Positions 1-11,056 of a stretch of 64,000 bases of DNA are shown piece by piece. The notes below the pieces were generated by a model. That model had not been told where the DNA came from. It was given only the letters and a program-made list of their open reading frames with translations, and searched no databases. The DNA is taken from assembly GCA_030562215.1 (NCBI GenBank), contig JAUPFL010000002.1:806001-870000 (forward strand), written 5' to 3'. A program made the position numbers and the translations under genes. Origin of the DNA: Peribacillus frigoritolerans. Lineage in GTDB: Bacteria > Bacillota > Bacilli > Bacillales > DSM-1321. Each line of letters opens with the position of its first letter. Within the stretch, counting starts at the first letter, position 1.

Positions 1-1
1 A

Positions 2-400
2 GGTAATTACTTTGAATACCAAGGCAAGGCATTGGAAGTGGAAAATCGGAAGGAACATAGAAATATGTTCTTGCATGATAAAGAACGTGAAAATAAATAC
101 CCGATTTATGAAGATGAAAATGGTACACATATAATGAGTCCGAATGATATGTGCATGATTGATGAACTTCAGGAATTGATTGAAGCGGAAATTGATTCAC
201 TGAAAATCGAAGGGTTATTACAAACACCGGAATATGTCATTGAAATGACAAAGTTATATCGGGAAGCGATTGACGTATGTGCTGAAGATCCTGACCGCTA
301 TGATGATATCAAATCGGAACTTTTTGAAAAAGTCAAAGCGGTTCAGCCGGATAACCGTGAGTTGGATACCGGGTTCTTCTTTAAAGAATCGGTTTATTAA
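2..400 (+). CDS. trhP1: tRNA hydroxylation protein TrhP1, peptidase U32 family (3' part)
   Basis: C-terminal about 132 residues of a U32-family protein; the reading frame is open at the left edge, so the start lies outside the window. In B. subtilis, TrhP1 (YrrN) and TrhP2 (YrrO) take part in hydroxylating U34 of tRNAs from prephenate, giving ho5U as precursor of mo5U. The visible part holds the end of the U32 domain, with the family-typical stretch MSPNDMCMIDELQELIEAEI followed by DSLKIEG, which recurs almost unchanged in the next gene. It is first in the trhP1-trhP2-udk run. Family and identity are firm from the paired context; enzymatic detail is family knowledge. Confidence 0.88.
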   Translation, partial: GNYFEYQGKALEVENRKEHRNMFLHDKERENKYPIYEDENGTHIMSPNDMCMIDELQELIEAEIDSLKIEGLLQTPEYVIEMTKLYREAIDVCAEDPDRYDDIKSELFEKVKAVQPDNRELDTGFFFKESVY

Positions 401-432
401 AGAAAAGGGTAAGAGAAAGAGGAGGAATAGCC

Positions 433-1703
433 TTGAATGCTATTGCTGATAAAATTTCAAGATCGTTGATGGAAAGAGAGTCATTGTAAAAAAACCGGAA
501 TTGCTGGCTCCGGCCGGCAACCTGGAAAAATTAAAAATTGCCGTCCATTACGGCGCGGATGCCGTGTTCATTGGCGGTCAGGAATATGGTCTTCGTTCGA
601 ATGCCGGCAACTTCACGTTTGAGGAAATGAAGGAAGGCGTCGAATTCGCTAGTAAGTATGGTGCCAAAGTATATGTAACCACGAATATCTTCGCACATAA
701 TGAAAATATCGATGGACTGGATGAATACCTGGAAGGTCTTCAGGAGGCTGGGGTTCATGGTATCATCGTCGCCGATCCATTAATCATCGAAACTTGTAAA
801 AGGGTCGCTCCGAACGTCGAGATCCATTTAAGCACACAGCAATCGCTATCGAACTGGAAGGCTGTTCAGTATTGGAAAGAGGAAGGCTTGGAGCGTGTTG
901 TTTTGGCACGTGAGACGAGTGCTGATGAAATCCGTGAAATGAAAGAGAAGGTCGATATCGAAATCGAGGCTTTCGTTCATGGGGCCATGTGCATTGCCTA
1001 TTCTGGACGCTGCACCCTTTCGAACCATATGACGGCGCGTGATTCGAACCGCGGCGGCTGCTGCCAGTCTTGCCGTTGGGATTATGATTTATATGAGTTG
1101 GGTCAAGACGGGGAAAAGGCTTTATTCGATAAAGAAGATGCTCCATTCGCAATGAGTCCAAAGGACTTGAAGCTGATTGAATCACTGCCGGGCATGATTG
1201 AAATTGGAATAGACAGCTTGAAAGTCGAAGGAAGAATGAAGTCCATTCACTATATCGCAACGGTTGTCAGCGTCTATCGTAAAGTGATTGATGCGTATTG
1301 TGCCGATCCGGACAATTTCAAGATTAAACAAGAATGGCTGGAAGAGCTTGATAAGTGTGCGAACCGTGAGACGGCATCATCGTTCATGGAAGGGGAAATT
1401 CCTGGGTATAAACAGCAAATGTTCGGGAATCATACCGTAAAGACTCGCTTCGACTTCGCAGGATTGGTGCTTGATTACGACGAGGAAACTAAAATCGTTA
1501 CCATGCAGCAACGCAACTTCTTCAAGCCTGGGGATGAAGTGGAGTTTTTTGGACCGGAAATCGAAAATTTCACTCAAAAAATCGGTACGATCTGGGATGA
1601 GTCAGGTAAGGAGCTGGAGGCAGCCCGCCATCCGCTTCAAATTGTCCGCATTCAAGTAGATAATAGAGTTTATGTGAACAATATGATGCGGAAGGAGAAT
1701 TGA
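433..1703 (+). CDS. trhP2: tRNA hydroxylation protein TrhP2, peptidase U32 family (one frame break)
   Basis: U32-family protein acting with TrhP1 in tRNA U34 hydroxylation. The body ([18 protein letters not shown] onwards) contains the family cysteine cluster at about residues 170-200 ([17 protein letters not shown]) and the [11 protein letters not shown] motif. The start is TTG at 433, with GGAGG about 8 nt upstream. The first ten codons (NAIADKISR) are out of frame with the rest; restoring one A near 460-463 gives [18 protein letters not shown], the expected N-terminus. Without the repair, the downstream ORF first offers an ATG-like start only inside the conserved domain. Stop overlaps the spacing to udk (1 nt gap). 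About 423 aa after repair. Confidence 0.9.
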
Positions 1704-1704
1704 C

Positions 1705-2343
1705 ATGACAAGAAAGAAACCAGTGGTCATCGGAGTTACCGGAGGGTCGGGATCAGGTAAAACAAGTGTTACCCGTTCCATTTTTGAATTCTTTCAAGGA
1801 CATTCCATCTTGATGATCGAACAAGATTATTACTATAAAGATCAAAGTCATCTGCCTTTTGAAGAACGCTTGAAAACGAACTATGATCATCCGCTTGCAT
1901 TTGATAATGATTTGCTAATCGATCACATTAACGCATTGCTGCGCTATGAAACGATAGAAAAACCCGTTTATGATTATTCGATCCATACGCGTTCGGAAGA
2001 AGTCATCACAGTTGAGCCCCAGGATGTCATCATCCTTGAAGGGATTCTTGTACTGGAGGATGAGCGCCTCCGAGACCTGATGGATATGAAGCTATATGTT
2101 GATACGGACGCAGACCTGCGGATCCTTCGCCGGATGACCCGTGATATTAAAGAACGCGGCCGTTCCATAGATTCCGTCATCGAACAATACATCAGTGTCG
2201 TCCGTCCGATGCATAATCAGTTCATAGAACCGACGAAGCGTTATGCCGACATCATCATTCCAGAAGGCGGTCAGAACCATGTGGCGATTGACCTTATGGT
2301 GACAAAAATTCAAACAATCCTTGAACAAAAGTCTTTTTTGTAA
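1705..2343 (+). CDS. udk: Uridine kinase
   Basis: Phosphorylates uridine and cytidine to UMP and CMP with ATP or GTP; cytosolic pyrimidine salvage. The P-loop [13 protein letters not shown] is at residues 9-21, followed by the family features EQDYYYKDQ and NYDHPLAFD (about 40-65) and [13 protein letters not shown] (about 135-150). Length 212 aa equals the family norm. ATG at 1705 has GAAGGAG close upstream and lies one base after the trhP2 stop, so it is probably co-transcribed with the trhP genes. Intact. Confidence 0.96.
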   Translation: MTRKKPVVIGVTGGSGSGKTSVTRSIFEFFQGHSILMIEQDYYYKDQSHLPFEERLKTNYDHPLAFDNDLLIDHINALLRYETIEKPVYDYSIHTRSEEVITVEPQDVIILEGILVLEDERLRDLMDMKLYVDTDADLRILRRMTRDIKERGRSIDSVIEQYISVVRPMHNQFIEPTKRYADIIIPEGGQNHVAIDLMVTKIQTILEQKSFL

Positions 2344-2465
2344 TAACATAGCATAAATAATGATAGGTGCCATTTTCCTCCGTTTATTAAAATAATCCCA
2401 TTTATTTATTGGGAAAGACTGGACAAATGTTGGAAAACGCAATACTCTATTCTTGATACAGAACG

Positions 2466-2546
2466 AACCGGCTGCTCACCGCAGTCGGTTTATATACTAA
2501 GGAACGGATTGTTTCTTAGTATCGAAGCGCGACTTTTTAGTCGCGC
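2466..2546 (+). other. Three consecutive hairpins between udk and greA
   Basis: Three inverted repeats follow one another: AACCGGCTGC/GCAGTCGGTT (2466-2490), ACTAAGGAA/TTCTTAGT (2496-2520) and a perfect 8-bp stem GCGCGACT-TTTT-AGTCGCGC (2527-2546). None has a long T run directly after it. The first probably ends or processes the trhP-udk transcript; all lie upstream of the greA promoter. The remainder of the 301-nt gap holds that promoter and the greA ribosome binding site. Confidence 0.5.
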
Positions 2547-2557
2547 AATTATATATT

Positions 2558-2586
2558 TTGACTCGTTTTAGGTTAAGCACTATATA
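2558..2586 (+). promoter_or_regulatory. Sigma-A promoter of greA
   Basis: TTGACT (2558-2563), a 17-nt spacer and TATATA (2581-2586) form a near-consensus vegetative promoter about 60 nt before the greA start. Confidence 0.75.
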
Positions 2587-2644
2587 GTACATAAACTTGT
2601 CACAGCGAATGCTTGCTGTAAAGAATTTGAAGGAGTGAAGGGTT

Positions 2645-3121
2645 TTGGCAATTGAAAAAGAATATCCAATGACTAATGAAGGTAAGTTAAAGCTTGAACA
2701 GGAACTGGAACAATTAAAAACGGTTAAACGTAAAGAAGTGGTGGAAAGAATCAAAATCGCCCGCAGTTTTGGGGACCTTTCCGAGAACTCAGAGTACGAT
2801 TCCGCAAAAGAAGAGCAGGCTTTCGTTGAAGGACGTATTACAACAATCGAAAACATGATCCGTAATGCAAAAATCATTGAAGGCAATGATTCGGATACAG
2901 ATACAGTTTCACTTGGAAAATCGGTAACATTCGTGGAACTTCCAAATGGTGACGAAGAAACATATTCCATCGTAGGAAGCGTTGAAGCGGACCCATTCGA
3001 AGGGAAAATCTCCAATGATTCCCCGATCGCGAAAAGCCTGATAGGGAAAAGGGTCGGCGATAAGGTATCGATCATGACTCCTGGCGGCGAAATGAGTGTC
3101 AAGATTGTTTCCATCGACTAA
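2645..3121 (+). CDS. greA: Transcription elongation factor GreA
   Basis: Binds the RNA polymerase secondary channel and stimulates cleavage of backtracked RNA. The N-terminal coiled coil spans about residues 5-75 ([14 protein letters not shown]; the acidic tip [15 protein letters not shown] at about 45-58), followed by the C-terminal FKBP-like domain. 158 aa, the usual length. The start is TTG at 2645 with GAAGGAGTGAAG upstream; this start yields the standard N-terminus [14 protein letters not shown]. Monocistronic: own promoter, own terminator. Intact. Confidence 0.96.
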   Translation: MAIEKEYPMTNEGKLKLEQELEQLKTVKRKEVVERIKIARSFGDLSENSEYDSAKEEQAFVEGRITTIENMIRNAKIIEGNDSDTDTVSLGKSVTFVELPNGDEETYSIVGSVEADPFEGKISNDSPIAKSLIGKRVGDKVSIMTPGGEMSVKIVSID

Positions 3122-3130
3122 ATAAAATGC

Positions 3131-3163
3131 AAAAGAGGGTGTCCTTGGGGGCATCCTCTTTTT
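3131..3163 (+). terminator. greA terminator
   Basis: AAGAGGGTGTC and GGCATCCTCTT pair around a short loop and are followed by TTTTT, ten bases after the greA stop. Confidence 0.85.
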
Positions 3164-3247
3164 AGCGGAAAAGTGCCGCGTTAAATTTGTTCCCATAATT
3201 GTTTAAAAATTCGCACCTCGTCAACAATGGTTACCGAGGTGTATTTT

Positions 3248-4997
3248 ATGAAAAAGAAACGAATGAGGTTGCTGGCTCTTTTTTTGACCACTTTTATGCT
3301 GATGCTCATAGGCAGGCTTGCCTACATCCAACTTGTATCGACAGAATCTTTTTCAAAGCATGATGTGAACCTGTTAGAAGCAAGCGTGAATCAGCGTTCA
3401 CAGATATTAAAGATTGATGATGGACGCGGAAAGTTTTATGACAGAAATGGAGAACCGCTTGCACATGAAGAAATCCCGACGCTCGTCCTATTTCCATTTT
3501 TAAAGAAAATGACATGGCCCATAGATGAAGTGGCCTCGATAATAGGGAAATCGGAAGCGGAGTTAAAACGTGCGATAGAAGAAGCGGATGAACCTTTCGT
3601 ATTTGGCGGTGATGACCCGATAGAGTTGACGTCCAGCCAATCGAAGGCAATCAATGAATTGAAGATTCCCGGGGTCTTTGCCGTGAATGAGAAATTATAT
3701 CATGATCAAACGCCTGCAGCGCAATTGATCGGGACGACGAACATATCAGATGCGGAAAAGAAAAACGTTATCCGGACATGAACTTATCTCCTGAGACGAA
3801 AATAGGCAATACAGGACTGCAAAGGACCTTCGATGAGTTCTTGCTTTCCAATGGGGAATCGAAGCTCGTTTTTCACGTGGACGCCAGCGGAGGACCAATG
3901 TTCGGTGTCGATGTTAAATATGTGGAACCTGCAAATCCGCTTTACCCGGTGAAGGTCATGACGACGATCGATAAAGAAATTCAGGAGAAAGCGGAGAAGC
4001 TCGTCGATGAACGCGGAATAAAAAAAGGCGGCCTCGTACTGATCGATATCGAAAAAAGTGAAATCGTTGCCATGGTATCACGTCCGGCGCTTAATATAAA
4101 AGATCCGAATGGCGAAGGGGCCGTCAATATGATGCTGACTCAAAAAACGCCGGGATCCGTCTTTAAAACGGTCACGGCAGCAGCGGCCATCGATTATGAA
4201 GCCGCTAGTCCCACCCGGACATTTAATTGTAATTTGACGATAGACGGCAAAACGGATAAACAAAGGGAACTGGGCGTACTTAATTTTGAAAATAGCTTTG
4301 CCCAAAGCTGCAATAGGACGTTTGCCGAATTGTCACAGGAAATAGCAGAGAAGGATCCGGACTTTTTGGACAAATATGCAAAAATGTTAGGGCTGGTTGG
4401 TGAAACGGGCTGGCAAGGGGACGTATATCACACTGAAGTCACTCAGTTGCATCATGAACAAACAGGGAAGGTCTGGCATGATGACGATTTAAAAAAAGAT
4501 CCCAAAATGATTGCCAAAACGGCAATTGGCCAGCAGGATGTCCAAACGACACCGCTCGCGATCGCGAATATGATGGCAACGATTGCCCGCGGCGGCAAGA
4601 AGGAACAGGTCAAAGCCGTTTCAAAGGTCGAATTTAACAATAGTACGACCGTTGTCGATTTTCCCAATAAAAGTATTGGCGGCGCGACACTTTCTCCATA
4701 TACAACGATGAAGATGCAGCATCTTCTTAGGAAGGTCGTGACGGAAGAGAAAGGGACGGGCGCTTCCTTGAGAGATTTGCCTGTGGAGGTCGCCGGCAAG
4801 TCTGGAACAGCTCAGACCAATATCGAAAAAGGGGAGCTCAATAAATGGTTTGCAGGCTACTTCCCATATAAAGATCCCCAATATGCTCTTGTTACCGTAA
4901 GTTTTGAAACGAAGGAAAACAGTTCCAGCATGACGCCTCTTTTTCAGATATTGTAAAAGTCCTGTACTCCAAGGACCAGGACAAGAGCGAGAATTGA
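3248..4997 (+). CDS. pbpI: Penicillin-binding protein PbpI, class B transpeptidase (two frame breaks)
   Basis: Peptidoglycan transpeptidase, counterpart of B. subtilis PbpI (YrrR). N-terminal membrane anchor at about residues 8-25 (LLALFLTTFMLMLIGRLAYI), then a dimerisation part and the transpeptidase domain with all three motifs: SxxK in GSVFK, SxN in QSCNRT and KSGTA near the C-terminus. The start ATG 3248 has GAGGTG 8 nt upstream; an ATG at 3227 lacks one. Two one-base losses: an A in A5 at 3761-3765 (true reading DAEKKKRYPDMNLSP) and a T in T5 at 4940-4944, which truncates the tail; restored, the protein ends LFSDIVKVLYSKDQDKSEN. Next gene yrrS is its usual partner. About 583 aa after repair. 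Confidence 0.9.
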
Positions 4998-5084
4998 CGA
5001 AAAGTGTAGGAAACCCTTCCCTTCTATCTCTGGCTAAATCATGTTAAAATGAGGCAGTAAGAAATGGTAAGGGAGGAATGGACC

Positions 5085-5791
5085 TTGGGCTCACGTTTCA
5101 ATCAGAGAGATCAAAAAAGAAAAGTAAATAAAATATATAATATTGCAATCACCATCGTTTCCATTTTAATCGTCATTGTCGCAGTCTCGATTTTCTTAAG
5201 TGATGATGGCACCGAATCAAAAAAGCCACGACTGAACCAAAGCAAGTCGCCGAGACAGAAAAGGGGAAAGTAGTGGACAAACCTTCTGGCAAAGAGGAAG
5301 AAACGGATTCAGAGAAGGAAGACGCAGTAGGTGATAGTGAAGCAACAGAAGAAGATGCCGAAAAAGAAGATAGTAAAGCAACAGAGGAAGATGCAGAAGA
5401 GAAGGCTGAAGATGATGCAGATCCAGAAAAAGCAGGAGATGCCGAACTTGTGGAAGTGGAAGGCAGCGGCGATGGCAATGTTGCGGCTACATATACAAGT
5501 GAGGGCTGGAAACCAGTAGGAACGGAGCAATCCGGGGAGCACACTACTAGCTTTGAAAAGGGCTCGGTCGATTGGAATGAAATGAGTAAGGCGATAGCAA
5601 GTGGAGCTGGAATCGATGAAGGCAACATGAAGCTATGGTGGCTGCAAAACGGCGGTTCGCCCACCACAGCAATCGGTACCGTTTCTGAAGGGGATAATCC
5701 TAAAACCTTCCGGGTTTATATTGAATGGGTGGACGGATCAGGTTGGAAACCTGTAAAAGTCGAAGAGCTGAAGACAAACGATAAAAGGTAA
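5085..5791 (+). CDS. yrrS: YrrS, DUF1510 membrane protein (one frame break)
   Basis: Single-pass membrane protein: short cytoplasmic N-terminus (MGSRFNQRDQKRKVNK), a transmembrane helix at about residues 18-40 (IYNIAITIVSILIVIVAVSI), a long Glu/Asp/Lys/Ala linker, and a C-terminal globular DUF1510 part (ATYTSEGWKPVGTEQSGEHT to the end). Start TTG 5085 with GGGAGG at 5071-5076. One A is missing in A6 at 5219-5224; restored reading is ESKKATTEPKQVAETEKGK. It follows pbpI as in B. subtilis, where YrrS is linked to PbpI function; its own activity is unknown. About 235 aa. Confidence 0.88.
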
Positions 5792-5811
5792 TGGTCATAA
5801 ATGTATAAACG

Positions 5812-5850
5812 AAAAACCCCCGAAAGGAATTCCGCTTTTCGGGGGTTTTT
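5812..5850. terminator. Bidirectional terminator between yrrS and yrzA
   Basis: AAAACCCCCGAAA and TTTTCGGGGGTTTTT form a strong stem with A- and T-tracts on both sides, between convergent genes. Confidence 0.92.
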
Positions 5851-5858
5851 CATGGTAA

Positions 5859-6071
5859 TCATTTTTTTGCTTTAAAGTGGACGACTGCACTATAAAAACG
5901 TCTGCCCTCTTCACTTACATGCATTTGGTGTGACACGGATTCCACCTGAAGCATGATCGCTTTATTGATTTCAATTTGTGATTGAATTTTTTCTTCAAGA
6001 TTCTTAATGCTTTCTGCCTCGAAAAATTCTATTTTATCTTCGAATAAGTTTAAGTCGAGTTGAAAACTCAT
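5859..6071 (-). CDS. yrzA: YrzA, DUF2536 small protein
   Basis: 70-aa cytosolic protein, MSFQLDLNLFEDKIEFFEAE and on, matching the DUF2536 family; function unknown. The start at 6071 is chosen because GAGGGGAAC lies just upstream, whereas a longer frame to 6155 has no binding site and a non-family N-terminus. Rich in Glu and Lys, mostly amphipathic helix. It lies between yrrS and yrrT, as in B. subtilis. Confidence 0.85.
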   Translation of the reverse strand: MSFQLDLNLFEDKIEFFEAESIKNLEEKIQSQIEINKAIMLQVESVSHQMHVSEEGRRFYSAVVHFKAKK

Positions 6072-6225
6072 GACTGTTCCCCTCCAACATTCAGATACTG
6101 TTAGTTTAACACCATTTTGGCAGAATCTGAACCTAATGAATTTGCCTAAAAACAAGAACTGTTTCTCTGTTCATTTCATACTATACTTATAGGTTTTATT
6201 ATCTTATTATAAAAGGTGATTAAAA

Positions 6226-6864
6226 ATGGGCAGAGAATTTATAGATTTATTTGAAGAATGGTCGAAATCGTATGATGATACCGTTGGTGGACACGATATT
6301 GAGTATCAAGAGGTTTTTAAACATTATGATGGCATATTGGACAGCGTCACAGATCGGGCTTTTGGTCATGTGCTGGAGTTTGGAGTAGGTACCGGGAATT
6401 TGACGGAAAGGCTTTTGAAGAAAGGCCTAAAGGTATCGGGAATAGAACCTTCACCTGCGATGAGGGAAATAGCGGTAAGCAAGCTGAGCGGAACAACGGA
6501 AATTGTAGATGGCGATTTTATTGATTTTCCGAAGCCGGAACAGGTTGATTCGATCGTGAGTACGTACGCGTTTCATCATTTAACCGATGAAGAAAAAGAA
6601 AAAGCGATAGTCAACTATGGAAAGTTACTGAATACTGGTGGTAAAATAGTGTTTGCGGATACGATGTATCAATCAAAGGAAGCGCATGAACGAGCGATTC
6701 AAGATGCAAAGCAGGCAGGCTTTCATAATTTGGCGAACGATTTGCAAACGGAATATTATACTACGATTCCTTTTTTGGAAAAAGTGCTTGAAGATAATGG
6801 ATATAAAGTGAACTTCGAGCGCTGCAATCAATTTGTCTGGATTATGGAGGCGGAAAAATTATAG
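6226..6864 (+). CDS. yrrT: SAM-dependent methyltransferase YrrT
   Basis: Class I methyltransferase; SAM motif [16 protein letters not shown] at about residues 45-59, acidic residue of motif II in GIEP. 212 aa, the family norm. First gene of the yrrT-mtnN-mccA-mccB-yrhC run, whose other products recycle S-adenosylhomocysteine and turn homocysteine into cysteine; a SAM-dependent methyltransferase at its head would supply SAH. The real substrate is not known. Start ATG 6226 with AAAAGGTG upstream. A TATACT box at 6183-6188 is a possible -10, but I saw no convincing -35. Intact. Confidence 0.9.
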   Translation: MGREFIDLFEEWSKSYDDTVGGHDIEYQEVFKHYDGILDSVTDRAFGHVLEFGVGTGNLTERLLKKGLKVSGIEPSPAMREIAVSKLSGTTEIVDGDFIDFPKPEQVDSIVSTYAFHHLTDEEKEKAIVNYGKLLNTGGKIVFADTMYQSKEAHERAIQDAKQAGFHNLANDLQTEYYTTIPFLEKVLEDNGYKVNFERCNQFVWIMEAEKL

Positions 6865-6880
6865 GAAGAGGTTTTTACTA

Positions 6881-7570
6881 ATGAAGGTAGCCATAATCGG
6901 AGCAATGGAAGAAGAAGTTACGATTTTACGTGATAAATTGGAAGGTTTGGAGCAGGTGACCATTGCCGGTTCCGAGTTCAATACAGGCACACTGAATGGT
7001 GTCGAGGTCATTTTGCTTAAATCGGGTATCGGTAAAGTGAATGCGGCAATGTCCACTGCAATCCTGTTGGAAAAATTCAAACCGGATGCGGTCATCAATA
7101 CCGGCTCTGCCGGCGGGTATCATCCAGAACTGAATGTAGGGGATGTGGTCATATCCACGGAAGTACGGCACCATGATGTCGATGTGACGATTTTTGGATA
7201 TGAATACGGTCAAGTACCTCAGCTGCCTGCAGCTTTCACACCTGATGAAAAGCTTTTTGCAATCGCAGAAGAAGCAGCAAAGGAAATCGAGGATATACAA
7301 GTTGCTAAAGGGTTGATCGTGACGGGGGATTCTTTCATGAATGATCCTGACAGGGTTGAATTCGTCAGAGGGAAATTCTCTGGTTTATACGCGGTGGAAA
7401 TGGAAGCGGCAGCCATTGCACAGGTAGCCTTCCAATTCAAAACACCTTTTGTCATCATTCGTTCCCTTTCGGATATCGCAGGTAAGGAGTCCAATATTTC
7501 CTTTGATAAATTCCTGGAAACTGCGGCTCTTCATTCAGCGTCACTGATTTTGAAAATGGTTGAAAAATGA
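6881..7570 (+). CDS. mtnN: 5'-methylthioadenosine/S-adenosylhomocysteine nucleosidase
   Basis: Hydrolyses SAH to adenine and S-ribosylhomocysteine, and MTA likewise; cytosolic. N-terminal [13 protein letters not shown] carries the catalytic Glu (about residue 12); the catalytic Asp is in RSLSDIAGK (about 198). 229 aa. Start ATG 6881 with GGAAGAGG about 9 nt before it, 16 nt after the yrrT stop; the reading frame is open further upstream but overlaps yrrT without support. Intact. Confidence 0.95.
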   Translation: MKVAIIGAMEEEVTILRDKLEGLEQVTIAGSEFNTGTLNGVEVILLKSGIGKVNAAMSTAILLEKFKPDAVINTGSAGGYHPELNVGDVVISTEVRHHDVDVTIFGYEYGQVPQLPAAFTPDEKLFAIAEEAAKEIEDIQVAKGLIVTGDSFMNDPDRVEFVRGKFSGLYAVEMEAAAIAQVAFQFKTPFVIIRSLSDIAGKESNISFDKFLETAALHSASLILKMVEK

Positions 7571-7583
7571 AATGAATGGTAAG

Positions 7584-7618
7584 TGATCAGCGGAAGCCTT
7601 TCTGCTGATCATTCTTTA
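7584..7618 (+). terminator. Hairpin between mtnN and mccA
   Basis: TGATCAGC (7584-7591) and GCTGATCA (7604-7611) form a perfect 8-bp stem followed by TTCTTT. It lies inside what is normally one operon, so it is probably a partial terminator or processing site. Confidence 0.6.
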
Positions 7619-7669
7619 TTGCATAATCCTCATTAAATTGGTAGGATAACTATGAAAGGATGTCCGAAT

Positions 7670-9726
<2,057 letters not shown>

Positions 9727-9839
9727 TCGTGGATGGACCGCCTCATAGCTGACTGCCATTATTTACACCCTGTCATTTGGAATAAATATGGTAGAATGAG
9801 ATATCGGTATCTTATTAGCTTGAAAGAAGGTGGAATGGC

Positions 9840-10106
9840 ATGAAAAACCGCAAAAAACAAACGGCGTCAATGCTGCGTTCGAAAATGGTCGATTTTAAAC
9901 AGTTTGCGATCACTTTGTTATGTGTGGGTTCGTTCTTCTATATAGGAACCATCCTTCCCTCTGGCGACAAAGCGATGATAGACACATATGTCTATATGGG
10001 AGCGACAATAATGTTCCTGGGCATATCCATAGTATTTTTCTCATTATCCAAAAAATACAAGAAGATCTTGGCCGAAATGGATGACCAGGATACTTTACAA
10101 CAATAG
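9840..10106 (+). CDS. yrhC: YrhC-family membrane protein
   Basis: 88-aa protein with two transmembrane helices (about residues 23-42 and 48-68) and charged ends; matches the YrhC family that closes the yrrT-mccB operon in Bacillus. Function unknown. ATG 9840 with AAGGTGG upstream. A strong terminator follows. Intact. Confidence 0.85.
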   Translation: MKNRKKQTASMLRSKMVDFKQFAITLLCVGSFFYIGTILPSGDKAMIDTYVYMGATIMFLGISIVFFSLSKKYKKILAEMDDQDTLQQ

Positions 10107-10110
10107 AAGC

Positions 10111-10144
10111 AAACCTGATTCTTTAAAAGAATCAGGTTTTTTTA
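10111..10144 (+). terminator. Terminator after yrhC
   Basis: AACCTGATTC-TTTAAAA-GAATCAGGTT followed by TTTTT; ends the yrrT-to-yrhC operon. Confidence 0.93.
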
Positions 10145-10266
10145 TTTTTCTAGTGTTGTTGCCCATCAAGGGGCAGATTCATCATACTTCTTGCCTCCTT
10201 CATTTAATAAAAGCTCTTGAAAGTGGGTAAAAAGATCGAAATTTTCAAATAAATAGGCAAAAGCCG

Positions 10267-10295
10267 TTTACAAATATCGAATTTGTGGATATACT
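10267..10295 (+). promoter_or_regulatory. Probable sigma-A promoter for the small-gene cluster
   Basis: TTTACA (10267-10272), 17 nt, TATACT (10290-10295), 41 nt before a small ORF with a full Shine-Dalgarno. The stretch 10145-10266 before it shows nothing else. Confidence 0.6.
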
Positions 10296-10335
10296 TACCA
10301 AGTAATAAAAAATATTCCAAAGGAGGTCGAAGAAA

Positions 10336-10431
10336 ATGACATTGTATCTACATGGAGTCGTCGCAATCAGCCGGTCCGTTTCAATTGACAATCACATAAC
10401 ATTCGACCTGTGCCAAGCGGAATATTTCTAA
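10336..10431 (+). CDS. Hypothetical 31-aa peptide
   Basis: ATG 10336 preceded by a full Shine-Dalgarno AAAGGAGG about 9 nt upstream and by a good promoter. Sequence begins MTLYLHGVVAISRSVSIDNH and ends CQAEYF. I do not recognise it. The promoter, binding site and terminator hairpin 37 nt after the stop make expression likely. It could be a stand-alone small protein or a leader peptide for yrzI downstream. It starts MTL like YrzI but shows no further similarity. A lost base cannot be excluded, as its neighbours have them. Confidence 0.5.
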   Translation: MTLYLHGVVAISRSVSIDNHITFDLCQAEYF

Positions 10432-10467
10432 AGCAATTTGGCTTTATTAATCATTCAGACATAGCGG

Positions 10468-10502
10468 CCGCAGGGAGAAGTGTTTTATCCTGCGGTCTTT
10501 TT
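10468..10502 (+). terminator. First of two tandem terminators before yrzI
   Basis: CCGCAGG (10468-10474) pairs with CCTGCGG (10489-10495), followed by TCTTTTT. Confidence 0.75.
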
Positions 10503-10518
10503 ATATTCTCAAAAAAAC

Positions 10519-10551
10519 CCGCAGGAGGACGTAACTTTCTGCGGCCTTTTT
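10519..10551 (+). terminator. Second of two tandem terminators before yrzI
   Basis: CCGCAG (10519-10524) pairs with CTGCGG (10539-10544), followed by CCTTTTT. The stem sequence copies the first hairpin, and the loop holds AGGAGG. Confidence 0.65.
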
Positions 10552-10592
10552 ATGCCTTTTTGTTGGGCCGCTCCCTTAAAGGAGGTGATATT

Positions 10593-10741
10593 ATGACACT
10601 GAATATGCTTTTTTCACAATCACGATTAAAATGAAAAAAATGACTGCCGAGGAATGTTTGCAACAGGAGAGAATCCACAAGATTCGAGAAGAACATCTAG
10701 ATAAAGCGATGAAGCATCGTCCTTTTTCTAAAAACATATGA
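10593..10741 (+). CDS. yrzI: YrzI-family small protein (one frame break)
   Basis: As read, ATG 10593 gives a 13-aa peptide. Restoring one T in T6 (10609-10614) gives a 49-aa protein starting MTLNMLFFTITIKMKKMTAE with a charged helical second half (KIREEHLDKAMKHRPFSKNI), which fits the YrzI small-protein family: a hydrophobic N-terminal TITIK segment followed by a Glu/Lys helix. Shine-Dalgarno AAAGGAGGTGAT directly upstream. Function unknown; the family has been listed among putative sporulation-related small proteins. Confidence 0.75.
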
Positions 10742-10789
10742 GGTAGGTATCCCGTTCATAAAAAAATTTTAAGAAAGGTGGAGGTTAAA

Positions 10790-10932
10790 ATGTTGAATTT
10801 GTTTTACGTAAAAGGGGAGAAGCGTTGCTATTGGCAGGAGAAGGATACCGGCTAACGGATTTGCCGGTGCATTGCCAGCATTGTCATGGTTTGTATGTAT
10901 ATGGACAGCGGAAAATGCGATTGGAAACATGA
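10790..10932 (+). CDS. Hypothetical 47-aa protein with CxxCH motif (one frame break)
   Basis: ATG 10790 with AAGGTGGAGG upstream. As read it stops after 21 codons; adding one A to A4 (10810-10813) gives 47 aa: MLNLFYVKRGEALLLAGEGY, then RLTDLPVHCQHCHGLYVYGQ and RKMRLET. The CQHCH pair could hold half a zinc site. No family recognised. The repair is supported by the same error type in neighbouring genes and by the good binding site, not by homology. About 125 nt without a gene follow. Confidence 0.45.
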
Positions 10933-11014
10933 TAAATTGAAGGTTTGTTGACATGATGGTTTTGACGCTGATCAACTAGGAACTGCAACGTTAGAAATGA
11001 ATATGTAAAATGGG

Positions 11015-11046
11015 AAAACTCGGCACTCGGGCCGAGTTTTTTTTTC
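11015..11046. terminator. Bidirectional terminator
   Basis: AAAACTCGGC-ACTCGG-GCCGAGTTTT with a T9 run on the plus strand and TTTT on the minus strand; sits between the small-gene cluster and the convergent YjcZ-like gene. Confidence 0.88.
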
Positions 11047-11056
11047 TTTGCCTGAA

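Noticed and set aside
784-1260. Long minus-strand open frame inside trhP2
   Set aside because: Lies fully opposite a conserved U32 protein, has no binding site and shows no recognisable family; a shadow of codon bias.
5173-5667. Ser-rich minus-strand frame opposite yrrS
   Set aside because: Its low-complexity Ser/Ala/Pro sequence is the reverse of the Glu/Lys codons in the yrrS linker.
6160-6225. CymR operator before yrrT
   Set aside because: Expected from the pathway, but I could not match a reliable consensus in the sequence.
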